Shown here piece by piece: positions 8,279 through 17,648 of a stretch of 64,000 bases of DNA (positions within the stretch are counted from its first letter, which is position 1; each line of letters starts with the position of its first letter). The position numbers and the translations under genes are program-made. Origin of the DNA: Salinicola corii (GTDB lineage Bacteria > Pseudomonadota > Gammaproteobacteria > Pseudomonadales > Halomonadaceae); NCBI RefSeq assembly GCF_008298015.1, contig NZ_VTPX01000001.1:372001-436000 (forward strand). Reading direction: 5' to 3'. The notes below the pieces were generated by a model. It had not been told where the DNA came from and did not search any database. It worked only from the letters and a program-made list of their open reading frames with translations.

Positions 8279-9265
8279 ATGAATGCCAGCGACACCCCAC
8301 GCCGAGTGGGGTTCGTGATGTTGCCGGGCTTCTCCCTGCTGGCGCAGGCTTGCGCCATCGAGCCGTTGATCGTCGCGAACACGCTCTCGGGGCGACGGCT
8401 CTATGCCGCCACGACCTTCGGCATCGATGGCCGAGCGGTCAAAAGCGTGGCCGAACTGTCGTTCTCGCCGGAGAGCGTCGCCGGGAGCGATGCGCGTCAC
8501 CTCGATATGTTGTTCGTCTGCGCGCCCGCGCCGGATGGTTCGGGCGCCGTGGATGAGAGTAGTGGGACGCTGATCCACTGGCTGCATCGCCTGGCCAGCC
8601 GGGGCGTGACGCTGGGCGGTATCGCCGGTGGGACCCACTGGCTCGCCAGGGCGGGCGTGATGGATGGCTATCGGGTCTCGATCCCCTACGCCAGCGGCGA
8701 CGCGTTCGCGCGAACGTTTCCGAAAATTCACGTTTCTCATCAATTGTTCGAGATCGATCGCGACCGGCTCTCCTGTGGCGGGGGGACGGCGGCAATGGAC
8801 ATGCTGATGACACTGATCGGCCAGCAGCAGGGCGCAACCCTGGCACAGCGGATTTCCGAGCATTTCGTCTGCGAGCGGATCCGTATGGCCGACGAGCCGC
8901 AACAGACATCGCTGCGTTCACGCCTGGGGCATGCGCCGCAGAACCTGGTCGATGCGGTGGCGCTGATGGAGGCCAATATCGAAGAACCGTTGACCACCCA
9001 TGAGCTCTCGGCCCACCTGGGGATATCCCGGCGGCAGCTGGAGCGCCTGTTCAAGAAGCATCTCCAGGCCGTGCCCAGCCGCTACTATCTCAACCTGCGT
9101 CTCCAGCGGGCGCGCAAGCTGCTGCGCGAGAGCGATCAGGCGGTGGGTGAGATCGCGCTGGCTCACGGCTTCTCCTCGGGCGCGCATTTCTCCACGGCCT
9201 ATCGGCACCATTTCGGCATCAGCCCCAGAGACGAGCGTCTGGGACTGGCCGGGCAGGGGGCATGA
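8279..9265 (+). CDS. GlxA-type AraC-family regulator (DJ-1/PfpI domain plus HTH)
   Basis: A 328-aa protein with an N-terminal GATase1/DJ-1-like sensor domain (residues 8-190) and a C-terminal AraC helix-turn-helix pair (from about 220), including HELSAHLGISRRQLERLFKK and GEIALAHGFSSGAHFSTAYR. Its relatives (GbdR, CdhR, ArgR) sense betaine, carnitine or arginine. Where GbdR at 40951 has GSVCTGSWALAQAG, this one has GGIAGGTHWLARAG, so the conserved Cys at the nucleophile elbow is missing. It starts 31 nt after fabV and is followed 19 nt later by ampD. No obvious target operon is adjacent. Confidence 0.85.
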   Translation: MNASDTPRRVGFVMLPGFSLLAQACAIEPLIVANTLSGRRLYAATTFGIDGRAVKSVAELSFSPESVAGSDARHLDMLFVCAPAPDGSGAVDESSGTLIHWLHRLASRGVTLGGIAGGTHWLARAGVMDGYRVSIPYASGDAFARTFPKIHVSHQLFEIDRDRLSCGGGTAAMDMLMTLIGQQQGATLAQRISEHFVCERIRMADEPQQTSLRSRLGHAPQNLVDAVALMEANIEEPLTTHELSAHLGISRRQLERLFKKHLQAVPSRYYLNLRLQRARKLLRESDQAVGEIALAHGFSSGAHFSTAYRHHFGISPRDERLGLAGQGA

Positions 9266-9284
9266 TCTTGAAGGAGCTTCCACG

Positions 9285-9845
9285 ATGATGATCGACGATC
9301 ATTGGCTCGGCGCGGCCAGGCGAGTGGTGTCACCCAACGCCAACGCTCGGCCGCAGGGGGAAATATCCGCCGTGGTCCTGCACGGTATCAGCCTGCCGCC
9401 GGGAGAGTTCGGTGGCGATGCCATCGAGCGGCTATTCACCAACAGCCTGGATCCGAATGCTCACCCCTTCTTCAATGCTATCGCCTCGTTGCGGGTGTCG
9501 GCTCATCTGCTGATCCGCCGCGACGGCGAGTGCGTACAGTTCGTCTCCTTCGACCGCCGCGCCTGGCATGCCGGCAAGTCGCAGTGGCACGATGGCGAAC
9601 GCCTGCGCGCGGGACTCAACGATTTCACGATCGGTATCGAGCTCGAGGGTGACGACGAGACGCCTTACCGTGAGGCGCAGTACCGCGCGCTGGCGGATGT
9701 GCTGCGCGCGCTGATGCAGCACTATCCACTGATCCGCGCACCGCGGATCATGGGCCACGCGCACATCGCGCCGCGGCGCAAGACCGATCCGGGGCCCGCG
9801 TTCGACTGGCGCTATCTGCACCGCTGCCTGACAGAAATCGTTTGA
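9285..9845 (+). CDS. ampD: 1,6-anhydro-N-acetylmuramyl-L-alanine amidase AmpD
   Basis: A 186-aa cytoplasmic zinc amidase of peptidoglycan recycling that cleaves the lactyl-L-Ala bond of anhydro-muropeptides, thereby controlling AmpR inducers in many species. The zinc ligands are visible: H33 in VVLHGISLP, H158 in IMGHAHIAP and D168 in RKTDPGPAFDW, the last block being the AmpD signature. AAGGAG lies about 9 nt before the ATG at 9285; the frame is open further upstream but overlaps the preceding regulator, so this start is chosen. Confidence 0.93.
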   Translation: MMIDDHWLGAARRVVSPNANARPQGEISAVVLHGISLPPGEFGGDAIERLFTNSLDPNAHPFFNAIASLRVSAHLLIRRDGECVQFVSFDRRAWHAGKSQWHDGERLRAGLNDFTIGIELEGDDETPYREAQYRALADVLRALMQHYPLIRAPRIMGHAHIAPRRKTDPGPAFDWRYLHRCLTEIV

Positions 9846-10222
9846 ATGCTATGCTTGGGCATGGTGTTGCAGACAGGGATTCGAACAGGATCCACCGCGC
9901 TGGTAAATTGGTTACACGAACCGATACTCATTTTCTGCCTGCGTGATTGTTCCCTAAGCAACTGATGTTGCGGCATTTGAGCGCAGTCTCTAGCACAAAC
10001 GATGTGTCTGTGAATTGGCAGATGCGGGCGTTTGCGGTATCTTCTTCGCCTGATTTCTCGCGTCACGCACGCCCGCTGTAATTCCATTACAGCCAATAAA
10101 TCTCGGAAAGCGGCCCCAAAAGAGCCGCGCCCGCACCGAAGAGCGCATATTCCCAAGCCCCGCTGCGGCTACCCGCCATGGCCGGGCGAATGGAAAACCT
10201 TTTCCCATTCGGAGAGTTGTCT
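9846..10222. other. 377-bp intergenic leader of aceE
   Basis: No convincing gene is seen. The stretch contains an inverted repeat ATTGGTT-N5-AACCGAT (9907-9925, one mismatch), and a tRNA-like segment on the minus strand (9862-9942) with pairing ends and a TTCGAAT loop but no proper T stem or D arm. The ribosome-binding site for aceE is GGAG 9 nt before 10223. An upstream regulatory region for the pyruvate dehydrogenase operon is the simplest reading. Confidence 0.5.
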
Positions 10223-12913
10223 ATGAGTCTGGAGACACGAGAAGATCTCGATCCGGTCGAGACCACGGAGTGGTTGGATTCCCTGGCCTCGGTTGTCGAG
10301 CATGAGGGCGAAGAGCGCGCTCGGTACATCCTGACCCGGTTGGCGGACCGTCTGCGTCGTGACGGCTCTTCACCGCCGTTTTCCGGGACCACGCCGCACC
10401 GCAACACCATCCCCGTCCATCGTGAAGCCAAGATGCCCGGCGACATGTTCATCGAGCGCAAGATCCGCTCGGCGATCCGTTGGAATGCCATGGTGCAGGT
10501 GCTGAGGGCGAACAAGAAGCACAAGGGGCTGGGCGGTCATATCGCCAGCTACCAGTCCAGCGCGACGCTCTACGAAGTGGGCTTCAACCATTTCTTCCGG
10601 GCCGACAACGGTGATCACAAGGGCGATCTGCTCTACATCCAGGGCCACGTGACGCCGGGCATCTACGCACGTTCCTTCCTCGAGGGGCGCCTGACCCAGG
10701 AGCAGATGGACAACTTCCGCCAGGAAGTCGACGGCGACGCGCTGCCATCCTACCCGCACCCTTACCTGATGCCGGACTACTGGCAGTTCCCGACCGTCTC
10801 GATGGGTCTGGGTCCGATCCAGTCGATCTATCAGGCCCACGTGATGAAGTACCTGCACTCGCGTGAGCTGGAAGACATGAAGGACCGCAAGGTCTGGGCG
10901 TTCCTCGGCGACGGCGAGTGCGACGAGCCGGAATCCCTCGGGGCCCTGCATCTGGCCAGCCGCGAGAAGCTCGACAACCTGATCTTCGTCATCAACTGCA
11001 ACCTGCAGCGTCTCGACGGCCCGGTGCGCGGCAACTCCCGCGTCATCGACGAGCTCGAAGGCGTCTTCCGTGGTGCCGGCTGGAACGTGATCAAAGTGGT
11101 CTGGGGCGGCCTGTGGGATCCGCTGTTCGAGCAGGACACCAAGGGCATGCTGCAGAAGCGCATGGACGAAGCGGTCGACGGCGAGTACCAGAACTACAAG
11201 GCTCAGGGTGGTGCCTACACGCGCAAGGAGTTCTTCGGCAAGTACGAAGAGACTGCCGAGATGGTCAAGGACTACTCCGACGAGGAAGTCTTCCGCCTGA
11301 ACCGCGGTGGCCACGATCCGCAGAAGGTCTACGCGGCGTATCACGAGGCGGTCAACAACGCCAACGGTCGTCCTACCGTCATTCTGGCGCATACCGTCAA
11401 GGGTTACGGCATGGGCGGCGGCAGCGGCGAAGCCGACATGGAAGCGCACCAGATCAAATCCATGGAAACCGATGCGCTGAAGGCTTTCCGCGATCGCTTC
11501 GGCATCCCGGTCTCCGACCAGCAGATCGAAAGCGGCGACATTCCGTATTACAAGCCCGCGGACGACAGCCCGGAGATGAAGTATCTGCATCTCCAGCGCG
11601 AGAAACTCGGCGGATTCCTGCCGGCGCGCAAGGCCGACTTCGAGGCGATGGAGATTCCCGGTCTCGACGACAAGATGTTCGCGACCCAGATGAAGGGCTC
11701 CGGCGACCGCGAAGTCTCGACCACCATGTCGTTCGTCCGTGTCCTCAACGGGCTGGTCAAGCACAAGCAGCTGGGCTCCCGTATCGTACCGATCATTCCG
11801 GATGAAGCTCGCACGTTCGGGATGGAGGGTATGTTCCGGCAGCTCGGCATCTACGCCGCGGAAGGCCAGAAGTACGAGCCGATGGATGCCGGCCAGATCA
11901 TGTACTACCGCGAGGACAAGAAAGGTCAGATCCTCGAGGAAGGTATTACCGAGGCGGGCTCGATGTCGGCGTGGATCGCGGCCGCGACCTCCTATGCCAA
12001 TCACCATCTGCCGCTGATCCCGTTCTACATCTACTATTCGATGTTCGGTTATCAGCGAGTCGGCGACCTGGTCTGGGCGGCCGGCGATCTCCAGGCACGT
12101 GGATTCATGGTCGGCGGCACCGCCGGCCGTACCACCATCAATGGCGAGGGCCTGCAGCACCAGGACGGCCACAGCCATATTCTGATGTCGACCGTGCCGA
12201 CCTGTCGCGCCTACGACCCAACCTATGGGCATGAACTGGCCGTCATTCTGCAGGATGGCTTGAAGCGGATGTTCCAGGACAAGGAAAACTGCTTCTACTA
12301 TCTGACGGTGATGAACGAAAACTACTCGCACCCGGAAATGCCGAAAGGCAGCGAGGAAGGCATCGTTCGTGGCATGTACCGGTTGCTGGAAGGCAAGGCG
12401 GTCGGCAGGAAGAAGCAGCCGCGTGTCCAGCTCATGGGCAGCGGTACCATCCTCCGCGAGGTCGAGGCGGCTGCCGAAATGCTGGCGGAAGAGCACGGCG
12501 TGGTCGCCGACGTCTGGAGCGTGACCAGCTTCAACGAGCTGCGTCGCGAAGCGCTCGAATACGATCGTCAGCAGTTCCTCGACTACGATGAGAAGCGCGA
12601 GAAGCCTTGGGTCGTTCAGCAGCTCGAAGGGACCCAGGGGCCGGTCATCGCATCGACGGACTACATGAAGCTGTATGCCGATCAGATCCGCGCCTGGGTG
12701 CCGAACGACTTCCACGTGCTCGGTACCGATGGTTTCGGACGTTCCGACACGCGCGAAGCACTGCGCCGCTTCTTCGAAGTCGACCGCTACTACGTGACGA
12801 TTCAGGCGCTGCGTGCATTGGCCAACCGCGGCGAGATCGACGCCAAGGTGGTCAACGATGCCATGAAGAAGTACGGCATCGATCCCGCCAAGCCCAGCCC
12901 TCTGGTGTCTTGA
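10223..12913 (+). CDS. aceE: Pyruvate dehydrogenase E1 component (homodimeric)
   Basis: An 896-aa thiamine-diphosphate enzyme, against about 887 aa in E. coli. It decarboxylates pyruvate and transfers the acetyl group to the lipoyl domains of E2. The TPP motif begins with LGDGECDEPESLGA and continues to VINCNLQRLDGPVRGN (about residues 230-275); other hallmarks are EAKMPGDMFIERKIRSA, YGMGGGSGE and SFNELRREALEYDR. The start at 10223 is preferred over an in-frame ATG 45 nt upstream because GGAG precedes it and the protein then begins SLETREDLDPVET as in relatives. aceF follows after 112 nt. No lpd is present. Confidence 0.97.
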   Translation: MSLETREDLDPVETTEWLDSLASVVEHEGEERARYILTRLADRLRRDGSSPPFSGTTPHRNTIPVHREAKMPGDMFIERKIRSAIRWNAMVQVLRANKKHKGLGGHIASYQSSATLYEVGFNHFFRADNGDHKGDLLYIQGHVTPGIYARSFLEGRLTQEQMDNFRQEVDGDALPSYPHPYLMPDYWQFPTVSMGLGPIQSIYQAHVMKYLHSRELEDMKDRKVWAFLGDGECDEPESLGALHLASREKLDNLIFVINCNLQRLDGPVRGNSRVIDELEGVFRGAGWNVIKVVWGGLWDPLFEQDTKGMLQKRMDEAVDGEYQNYKAQGGAYTRKEFFGKYEETAEMVKDYSDEEVFRLNRGGHDPQKVYAAYHEAVNNANGRPTVILAHTVKGYGMGGGSGEADMEAHQIKSMETDALKAFRDRFGIPVSDQQIESGDIPYYKPADDSPEMKYLHLQREKLGGFLPARKADFEAMEIPGLDDKMFATQMKGSGDREVSTTMSFVRVLNGLVKHKQLGSRIVPIIPDEARTFGMEGMFRQLGIYAAEGQKYEPMDAGQIMYYREDKKGQILEEGITEAGSMSAWIAAATSYANHHLPLIPFYIYYSMFGYQRVGDLVWAAGDLQARGFMVGGTAGRTTINGEGLQHQDGHSHILMSTVPTCRAYDPTYGHELAVILQDGLKRMFQDKENCFYYLTVMNENYSHPEMPKGSEEGIVRGMYRLLEGKAVGRKKQPRVQLMGSGTILREVEAAAEMLAEEHGVVADVWSVTSFNELRREALEYDRQQFLDYDEKREKPWVVQQLEGTQGPVIASTDYMKLYADQIRAWVPNDFHVLGTDGFGRSDTREALRRFFEVDRYYVTIQALRALANRGEIDAKVVNDAMKKYGIDPAKPSPLVS

Positions 12914-12976
12914 GTCGGTGGATCACGTCAGGGTGCCGTCGCTGGCTAGAGGCGGCGGCCAGATTGCCTGAATTAG

Positions 12977-13002
12977 CCGATCTTGCCCGCGGGGCGGATC
13001 GG
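12977..13002 (+). other. Stem-loop in the aceE-aceF intergenic region
   Basis: CCGATC and GATCGG (6 bp) enclose a second GCCC/GGGC stem around a short loop, 24 nt before the aceF start. There is no T tract, so this is more likely an RNA-processing or stability element than a terminator. Confidence 0.4.
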
Positions 13003-13025
13003 CAGATGATTAAAGGAGCGCGACC

Positions 13026-15101
13026 TTGAGTAGCGAAATCATCAAAGTTCCCGACATCGGTGGCAGCGACGATGTCGAAATCATCGAGATCGCGGTGAGC
13101 GTCGGCGATGTCATCTCCGCCGAGGACACCATGATCACGCTGGAGTCGGACAAGGCCAGCATGGATGTCCCCGCGCCGAAAGGCGGCAAGGTGGTCAAGA
13201 TCCTGGTCAAGGAAGGTGACGCCGTCTCTGAGGGTGATGACATCCTCGAGCTGGAAGCCGAGGGCGAAGGTGAGGATGAAACCGAAGCCTCGTCCGGTGA
13301 CGACGCCTCCGATGACGCGGCCCCGCAGGACGGCGCCGAGTCGCGGAAAAAGGACAAGGCCGAGCCCGAGAAGAGTGCGCCGAAGAAGAAGTCCTCCGGT
13401 GGCGGCAAGCGCACCGTCGAAGTGAAGGTGCCGGACATTGGCGGTGGCGATGGCGTCGAGATCATCGAAGTGGCCGTCAGTGAGGGCGACGAGATCAGCG
13501 AAGAAGACACGCTGATCACGCTCGAGTCCGACAAGGCCTCGATGGACGTGCCCAGTCCCTACAGTGGCAAGATCGTGTCGCTGTCCATCAAGGAGGGCGA
13601 CAGCGTCTCCGAGGGCGATCTGATCGGCACCATGGAAGTCGCCGGCGAGGGCGACGATGAGGAAGAAGGCGAGGACGTGTCGTCCGAAGACGAAGCTGCC
13701 AGCGCCGAAGCGGACGATGGCGGCGAAGATCAGGCGTCCGAAGATCAGGACGACGAAGATCAAGGCGGCCGCAAGGAGATTCGCGTACCCGACATCGGTG
13801 GCAGCGATGGCGTCGAGATCATCGAAGTCGCCATCAGCGAAGGCGACGAGATCAACGAAGAAGACACCTTGATCACGCTGGAATCCGACAAGGCTTCCAT
13901 GGATGTGCCGAGCCCCTACAAGGGGAAGATCGTCGAAGTTGCTGTCAAGGAGGGCGATAGCGTCTCGGAAGGCGATCTGATCGGTTATGTCGAGGTGGCC
14001 GGCAGCAGCAAGCCGGCCAAGAAGACGTCAGGTGAAGGTGCCAGTAAAAGCGGCCAGTCGAAGCCTGCTCCGGCCAAGGCCGATTCTGGGGCGCCCTCGT
14101 CCACCGCACGCAAGGACGTCGCCGGCGAGCCGAGCCCGGAAGCGCGCGAGAAGCATGGCGACGACAAGACCGTCGGCGCCCATGTGCACGCCGGTCCGGC
14201 GGTCCGCAAGCTGGCCCGCGAGTTGGGTGTCGACCTCGGCGAGGTCAAGGGCTCCGGCCCCAAGGGACGGATCCTGAAAGACGACGTCGACGGCTTCGTC
14301 AAGCAAGTGATGAAAGCGCGCAAGAGCGGTGGTGGTTCGGCGCCGGCGGCAGCTTCCGGTGGCGCGGGCATTCCGCCGGTCCCGGCGATCGACTTCAGCC
14401 AGTTCGGCGAGATCGAAGAGAAGCCGATGAGTCGTCTGATGAAGGCGGGTGCCAACAACCTGCACCGCAGTTGGCTCAACGTGCCTCACGTCACCCAGTT
14501 CGACGAAGCGGACATCACCGAACTCGAGGCCTTCCGCAAGTCGATGAAGGCTGAGGCCGAGTCCCAGGGCGCCAAGCTGACGCCGTTGCCGTTCATGATC
14601 AAGGCGTGTGCCTATGCGCTGCGCAAGTTCCCGCAGTTCAACTCGAGCCTGCATCCGGATGGCGACAAGCTGATCGTCAAGCACTACGTGCACATCGGTG
14701 TGGCGGTCGATACCCCGGACGGGCTGATGGTGCCGGTGATCCGTGATGCCGACAGGAAGTCGCTGATCGATCTGGCCAAGGAGTCGGTCGAACTGGCCAA
14801 GAAGGCGCAGAACAAGAAGCTGTCCCGCGAGGAAATGAGCGGTGCCAGCTTCACCATCTCGAGCCTCGGCTCGATCGGTGGCACGGCCTTCACGCCCATC
14901 GTCAACACGCCGGAGGTGGCGATTCTCGGTGTCTCCAAGTCGTCGATGAAGCCGGTCTGGAACGGCAGCGAGTTCGAGCCGCGCTTGATGCTGCCGCTGT
15001 CGCTTTCCTACGACCACCGTGCGGTCAACGGCGCCGACGCGGCGCGTTTCACCGCCTTCCTGGCACAGGTGCTGACCGATATCCGGCGCATGCTGGTCTG
15101 A
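13026..15101 (+). CDS. aceF: Dihydrolipoamide acetyltransferase (E2) of pyruvate dehydrogenase, three lipoyl domains
   Basis: A 691-aa E2. Three lipoyl domains carry the lipoylated lysine in ESDKASMDVP at K43, K170 and K289. They are joined by linkers extremely rich in Asp, Glu and Ser (for example residues 205-250) in place of the usual Ala/Pro linkers, which fits a halophile. A peripheral subunit-binding domain follows (about 388-424, PAVRKLARELGVDLGEVKGS), then the catalytic domain ending with the active-site His664 in SYDHRAVNGADAARF. The start is a TTG with AAAGGAG 7 nt upstream. It is in operon with aceE and is followed by a terminator. Confidence 0.97.
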   Translation: MSSEIIKVPDIGGSDDVEIIEIAVSVGDVISAEDTMITLESDKASMDVPAPKGGKVVKILVKEGDAVSEGDDILELEAEGEGEDETEASSGDDASDDAAPQDGAESRKKDKAEPEKSAPKKKSSGGGKRTVEVKVPDIGGGDGVEIIEVAVSEGDEISEEDTLITLESDKASMDVPSPYSGKIVSLSIKEGDSVSEGDLIGTMEVAGEGDDEEEGEDVSSEDEAASAEADDGGEDQASEDQDDEDQGGRKEIRVPDIGGSDGVEIIEVAISEGDEINEEDTLITLESDKASMDVPSPYKGKIVEVAVKEGDSVSEGDLIGYVEVAGSSKPAKKTSGEGASKSGQSKPAPAKADSGAPSSTARKDVAGEPSPEAREKHGDDKTVGAHVHAGPAVRKLARELGVDLGEVKGSGPKGRILKDDVDGFVKQVMKARKSGGGSAPAAASGGAGIPPVPAIDFSQFGEIEEKPMSRLMKAGANNLHRSWLNVPHVTQFDEADITELEAFRKSMKAEAESQGAKLTPLPFMIKACAYALRKFPQFNSSLHPDGDKLIVKHYVHIGVAVDTPDGLMVPVIRDADRKSLIDLAKESVELAKKAQNKKLSREEMSGASFTISSLGSIGGTAFTPIVNTPEVAILGVSKSSMKPVWNGSEFEPRLMLPLSLSYDHRAVNGADAARFTAFLAQVLTDIRRMLV

Positions 15102-15124
15102 TACGGCGGTTCGCTCGATCCACA

Positions 15125-15155
15125 CCAACGGCTCCTTCGGGGGCCGTTGGCGTTT
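15125..15155 (+). terminator. Terminator of the aceEF operon
   Basis: CCAACGGC pairs with GCCGTTGG across a loop containing CCTTCGGG, followed by CGTTT. It begins 23 nt after the aceF stop. Confidence 0.8.
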
Positions 15156-15291
15156 ACTGCCCGTCGATCAGGCGTTCTTCGCGCGAGGTAGTGGCGCGTC
15201 GATCCAGGCGAGTCTTGTGCGCTACCCGATCGGCAGGTATCGTCATGAGCCATTGACGGTGTCGTCTGCGTTGAGTCCTCAACGCCGCTGA

Positions 15292-15990
<699 letters not shown>

Positions 15991-16018
15991 TCGGCCGACG
16001 ATCCACTTGCCATCCCGC

Positions 16019-16050
16019 ATGGCTCCGCCTCCCGGCGGAGCCATCGTTTT
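16019..16050 (+). terminator. Terminator after adk
   Basis: An 11-bp perfect stem (ATGGCTCCGCC / GGCGGAGCCAT) with a 4-nt loop is followed by CGTTTT, 28 nt past the adk stop. Confidence 0.85.
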
Positions 16051-16109
16051 GACATCACGATGGCGCTATACTCGCCACCCTCTTGAAGCCGCCATTCCCC
16101 GGGAAACCG

Positions 16110-16799
16110 ATGCCGACGTTGCTGGCGCTGGACGCCTCCTCTACTGCCTGCTCCTGTGCGCTGATACGGAATCGCCAGATCGTTCAGCGTTTCGAAATCG
16201 CACCACGTGAACACACGCGCCTGCTGCTGCCGATGATCGATGAGGTGCTGGCGGAAGTTGGCGTGTCCCTGACTCAGCTCGACGCTGTCGTCTATGGTCA
16301 TGGCCCGGGTTCGTTCACCGGCCTGCGAATTGCCGCCGGCATCGCCCAGGGACTCGCCTATGGCGCCGACTTGCCATTGATCGGCGTTTCCACGCTGGAA
16401 GCCCTGGCACTCGCGGCTCACCGTAAATGGCATGCGCGACATGTCATCGCCGCACTCGATGCCCGCATGGAAGAGATCTATGTCGGGGCCTATCACTGCC
16501 ACGATGGCGCCTTGTCCGTGGCACTCGATCCTCGCGTTCTGCCGCCTTCGAGGCTTCGCCTGCCCGACACGGATCGCGATATCGAATGGCTGGGGATAGG
16601 CAGCGGTTGGCAACTTTTGTCTAATATACCTGTCGATGTACAGGCTGCATTGCCGCAAACCCTCCCCGACGAACTACCGGCGGCGGAGGATCTCGTGCGT
16701 CTGGCCGCCACATCATGGGAGCGTGGCGCGCGCGGTAGCGCGCCTCACGAGGTAATCCCCGTTTATCTGCGTGATGAGGTGGCATGGCGTAAGGCGTGA
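16110..16799 (+). CDS. tsaB: tRNA threonylcarbamoyladenosine biosynthesis protein TsaB
   Basis: A 229-aa ASKHA-fold protein beginning MPTLLALDASSTACSCAL, with VVYGHGPGSFTGLRIAAGIA and LIGVSTLEALA as in TsaB (YeaZ). TsaB is the scaffold partner of TsaD in making t6A37 of tRNAs. The ATG at 16110 is chosen because the protein then starts exactly at the conserved N-terminus; a TTG 27 nt upstream is the alternative. It precedes uppP by 51 nt on the same strand. Confidence 0.93.
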   Translation: MPTLLALDASSTACSCALIRNRQIVQRFEIAPREHTRLLLPMIDEVLAEVGVSLTQLDAVVYGHGPGSFTGLRIAAGIAQGLAYGADLPLIGVSTLEALALAAHRKWHARHVIAALDARMEEIYVGAYHCHDGALSVALDPRVLPPSRLRLPDTDRDIEWLGIGSGWQLLSNIPVDVQAALPQTLPDELPAAEDLVRLAATSWERGARGSAPHEVIPVYLRDEVAWRKA

Positions 16800-16850
16800 A
16801 AGATCGAGGTCCGCGATGGCGACCTCCTCGAATAAGGATATCGAAAGAAA

Positions 16851-17648
16851 ATGGATGTTTTTCAACTGGCCGCACTCGCCATCATCCAGGGCTTGACAGA
16901 ATTTTTGCCCATCTCTTCCTCCGCGCATCTGATTTTACCCTCCCAGCTTTTCGGCTGGTCCGATCAGGGGCTGGCCTTTGACGTGGCGGTTCATATCGGC
17001 TCTCTCGGTGCCGTGCTATTCGCGTTTCGACATGAAGTCTGGCGTATTCTCCACGCTTGGTTCACCCAGTTCGGCGGGCGGGGACAGACGCCAGAGAGTC
17101 GCCTGGGGTGGGCGATCATCGTCGGGACCATTCCGGCGGTCATCGTCGGGTTGTTGATCGAGGAGTGGGTCGAGAGCGCGGGGCGTTCGGTTCTGGTCAT
17201 CGCGACGACGACGATCGTTTTCGGGGTGTTGCTCGGTATCGCCGACAAGCGGGGCACCCGGGTACATCCGATCGAGAAAATGTCGCTCAAGACGGCGCTG
17301 TTGATCGGGCTGGCCCAGGCCATTGCATTGATTCCCGGCACCTCGCGTTCGGGGATCACCATGACGGCGGCCTTGATGCTCGGTTTCACCCGCCAGGCGG
17401 CGGCGCGTTTCTCGTTTCTGTTGTCGATCCCGCTGATCCTGGCGGCAGGCTCGTTGAAAGGGCTGGAGCTGGTTCAGTCGGGCACGACGACGCAGTGGCA
17501 CGAGATATTTCTGGGTGTCGCATTCTCGTTCGTGGCGGCCTGGCTCTGCATCAAGCTGTTCCTGGCTGCGCTGGACAGGATTGGCATGATGCCTTTCGTG
17601 ATCTATCGATTACTACTGGGTATCGCCCTGTTCGTGTGGGCGGCGTGA
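16851..17648 (+). CDS. uppP: Undecaprenyl-diphosphate phosphatase
   Basis: A 265-aa polytopic membrane protein (about 273 aa in E. coli BacA). Conserved motifs are [14 protein letters not shown] (residues 15-28) and [11 protein letters not shown] (residues 163-173), the two catalytic segments of the BacA/UppP family. It dephosphorylates undecaprenyl diphosphate, regenerating the lipid carrier for peptidoglycan and O-antigen, and can confer bacitracin resistance. Its stop codon overlaps the GTG start of rsmJ (GTGA), implying translational coupling. Confidence 0.95.
   Translation: MDVFQLAALAIIQGLTEFLPISSSAHLILPSQLFGWSDQGLAFDVAVHIGSLGAVLFAFRHEVWRILHAWFTQFGGRGQTPESRLGWAIIVGTIPAVIVGLLIEEWVESAGRSVLVIATTTIVFGVLLGIADKRGTRVHPIEKMSLKTALLIGLAQAIALIPGTSRSGITMTAALMLGFTRQAAARFSFLLSIPLILAAGSLKGLELVQSGTTTQWHEIFLGVAFSFVAAWLCIKLFLAALDRIGMMPFVIYRLLLGIALFVWAA

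Noticed and set aside
10370-12715. 781-aa open frame on the minus strand
   Set aside because: It is fully antisense to aceE, has no recognisable domain, and such frames are expected in GC-rich coding sequence.
17057-17644. Long upstream extension of the rsmJ frame
   Set aside because: This part overlaps uppP in another frame; the GTG at 17645 gives the family-length protein and a coupled start.
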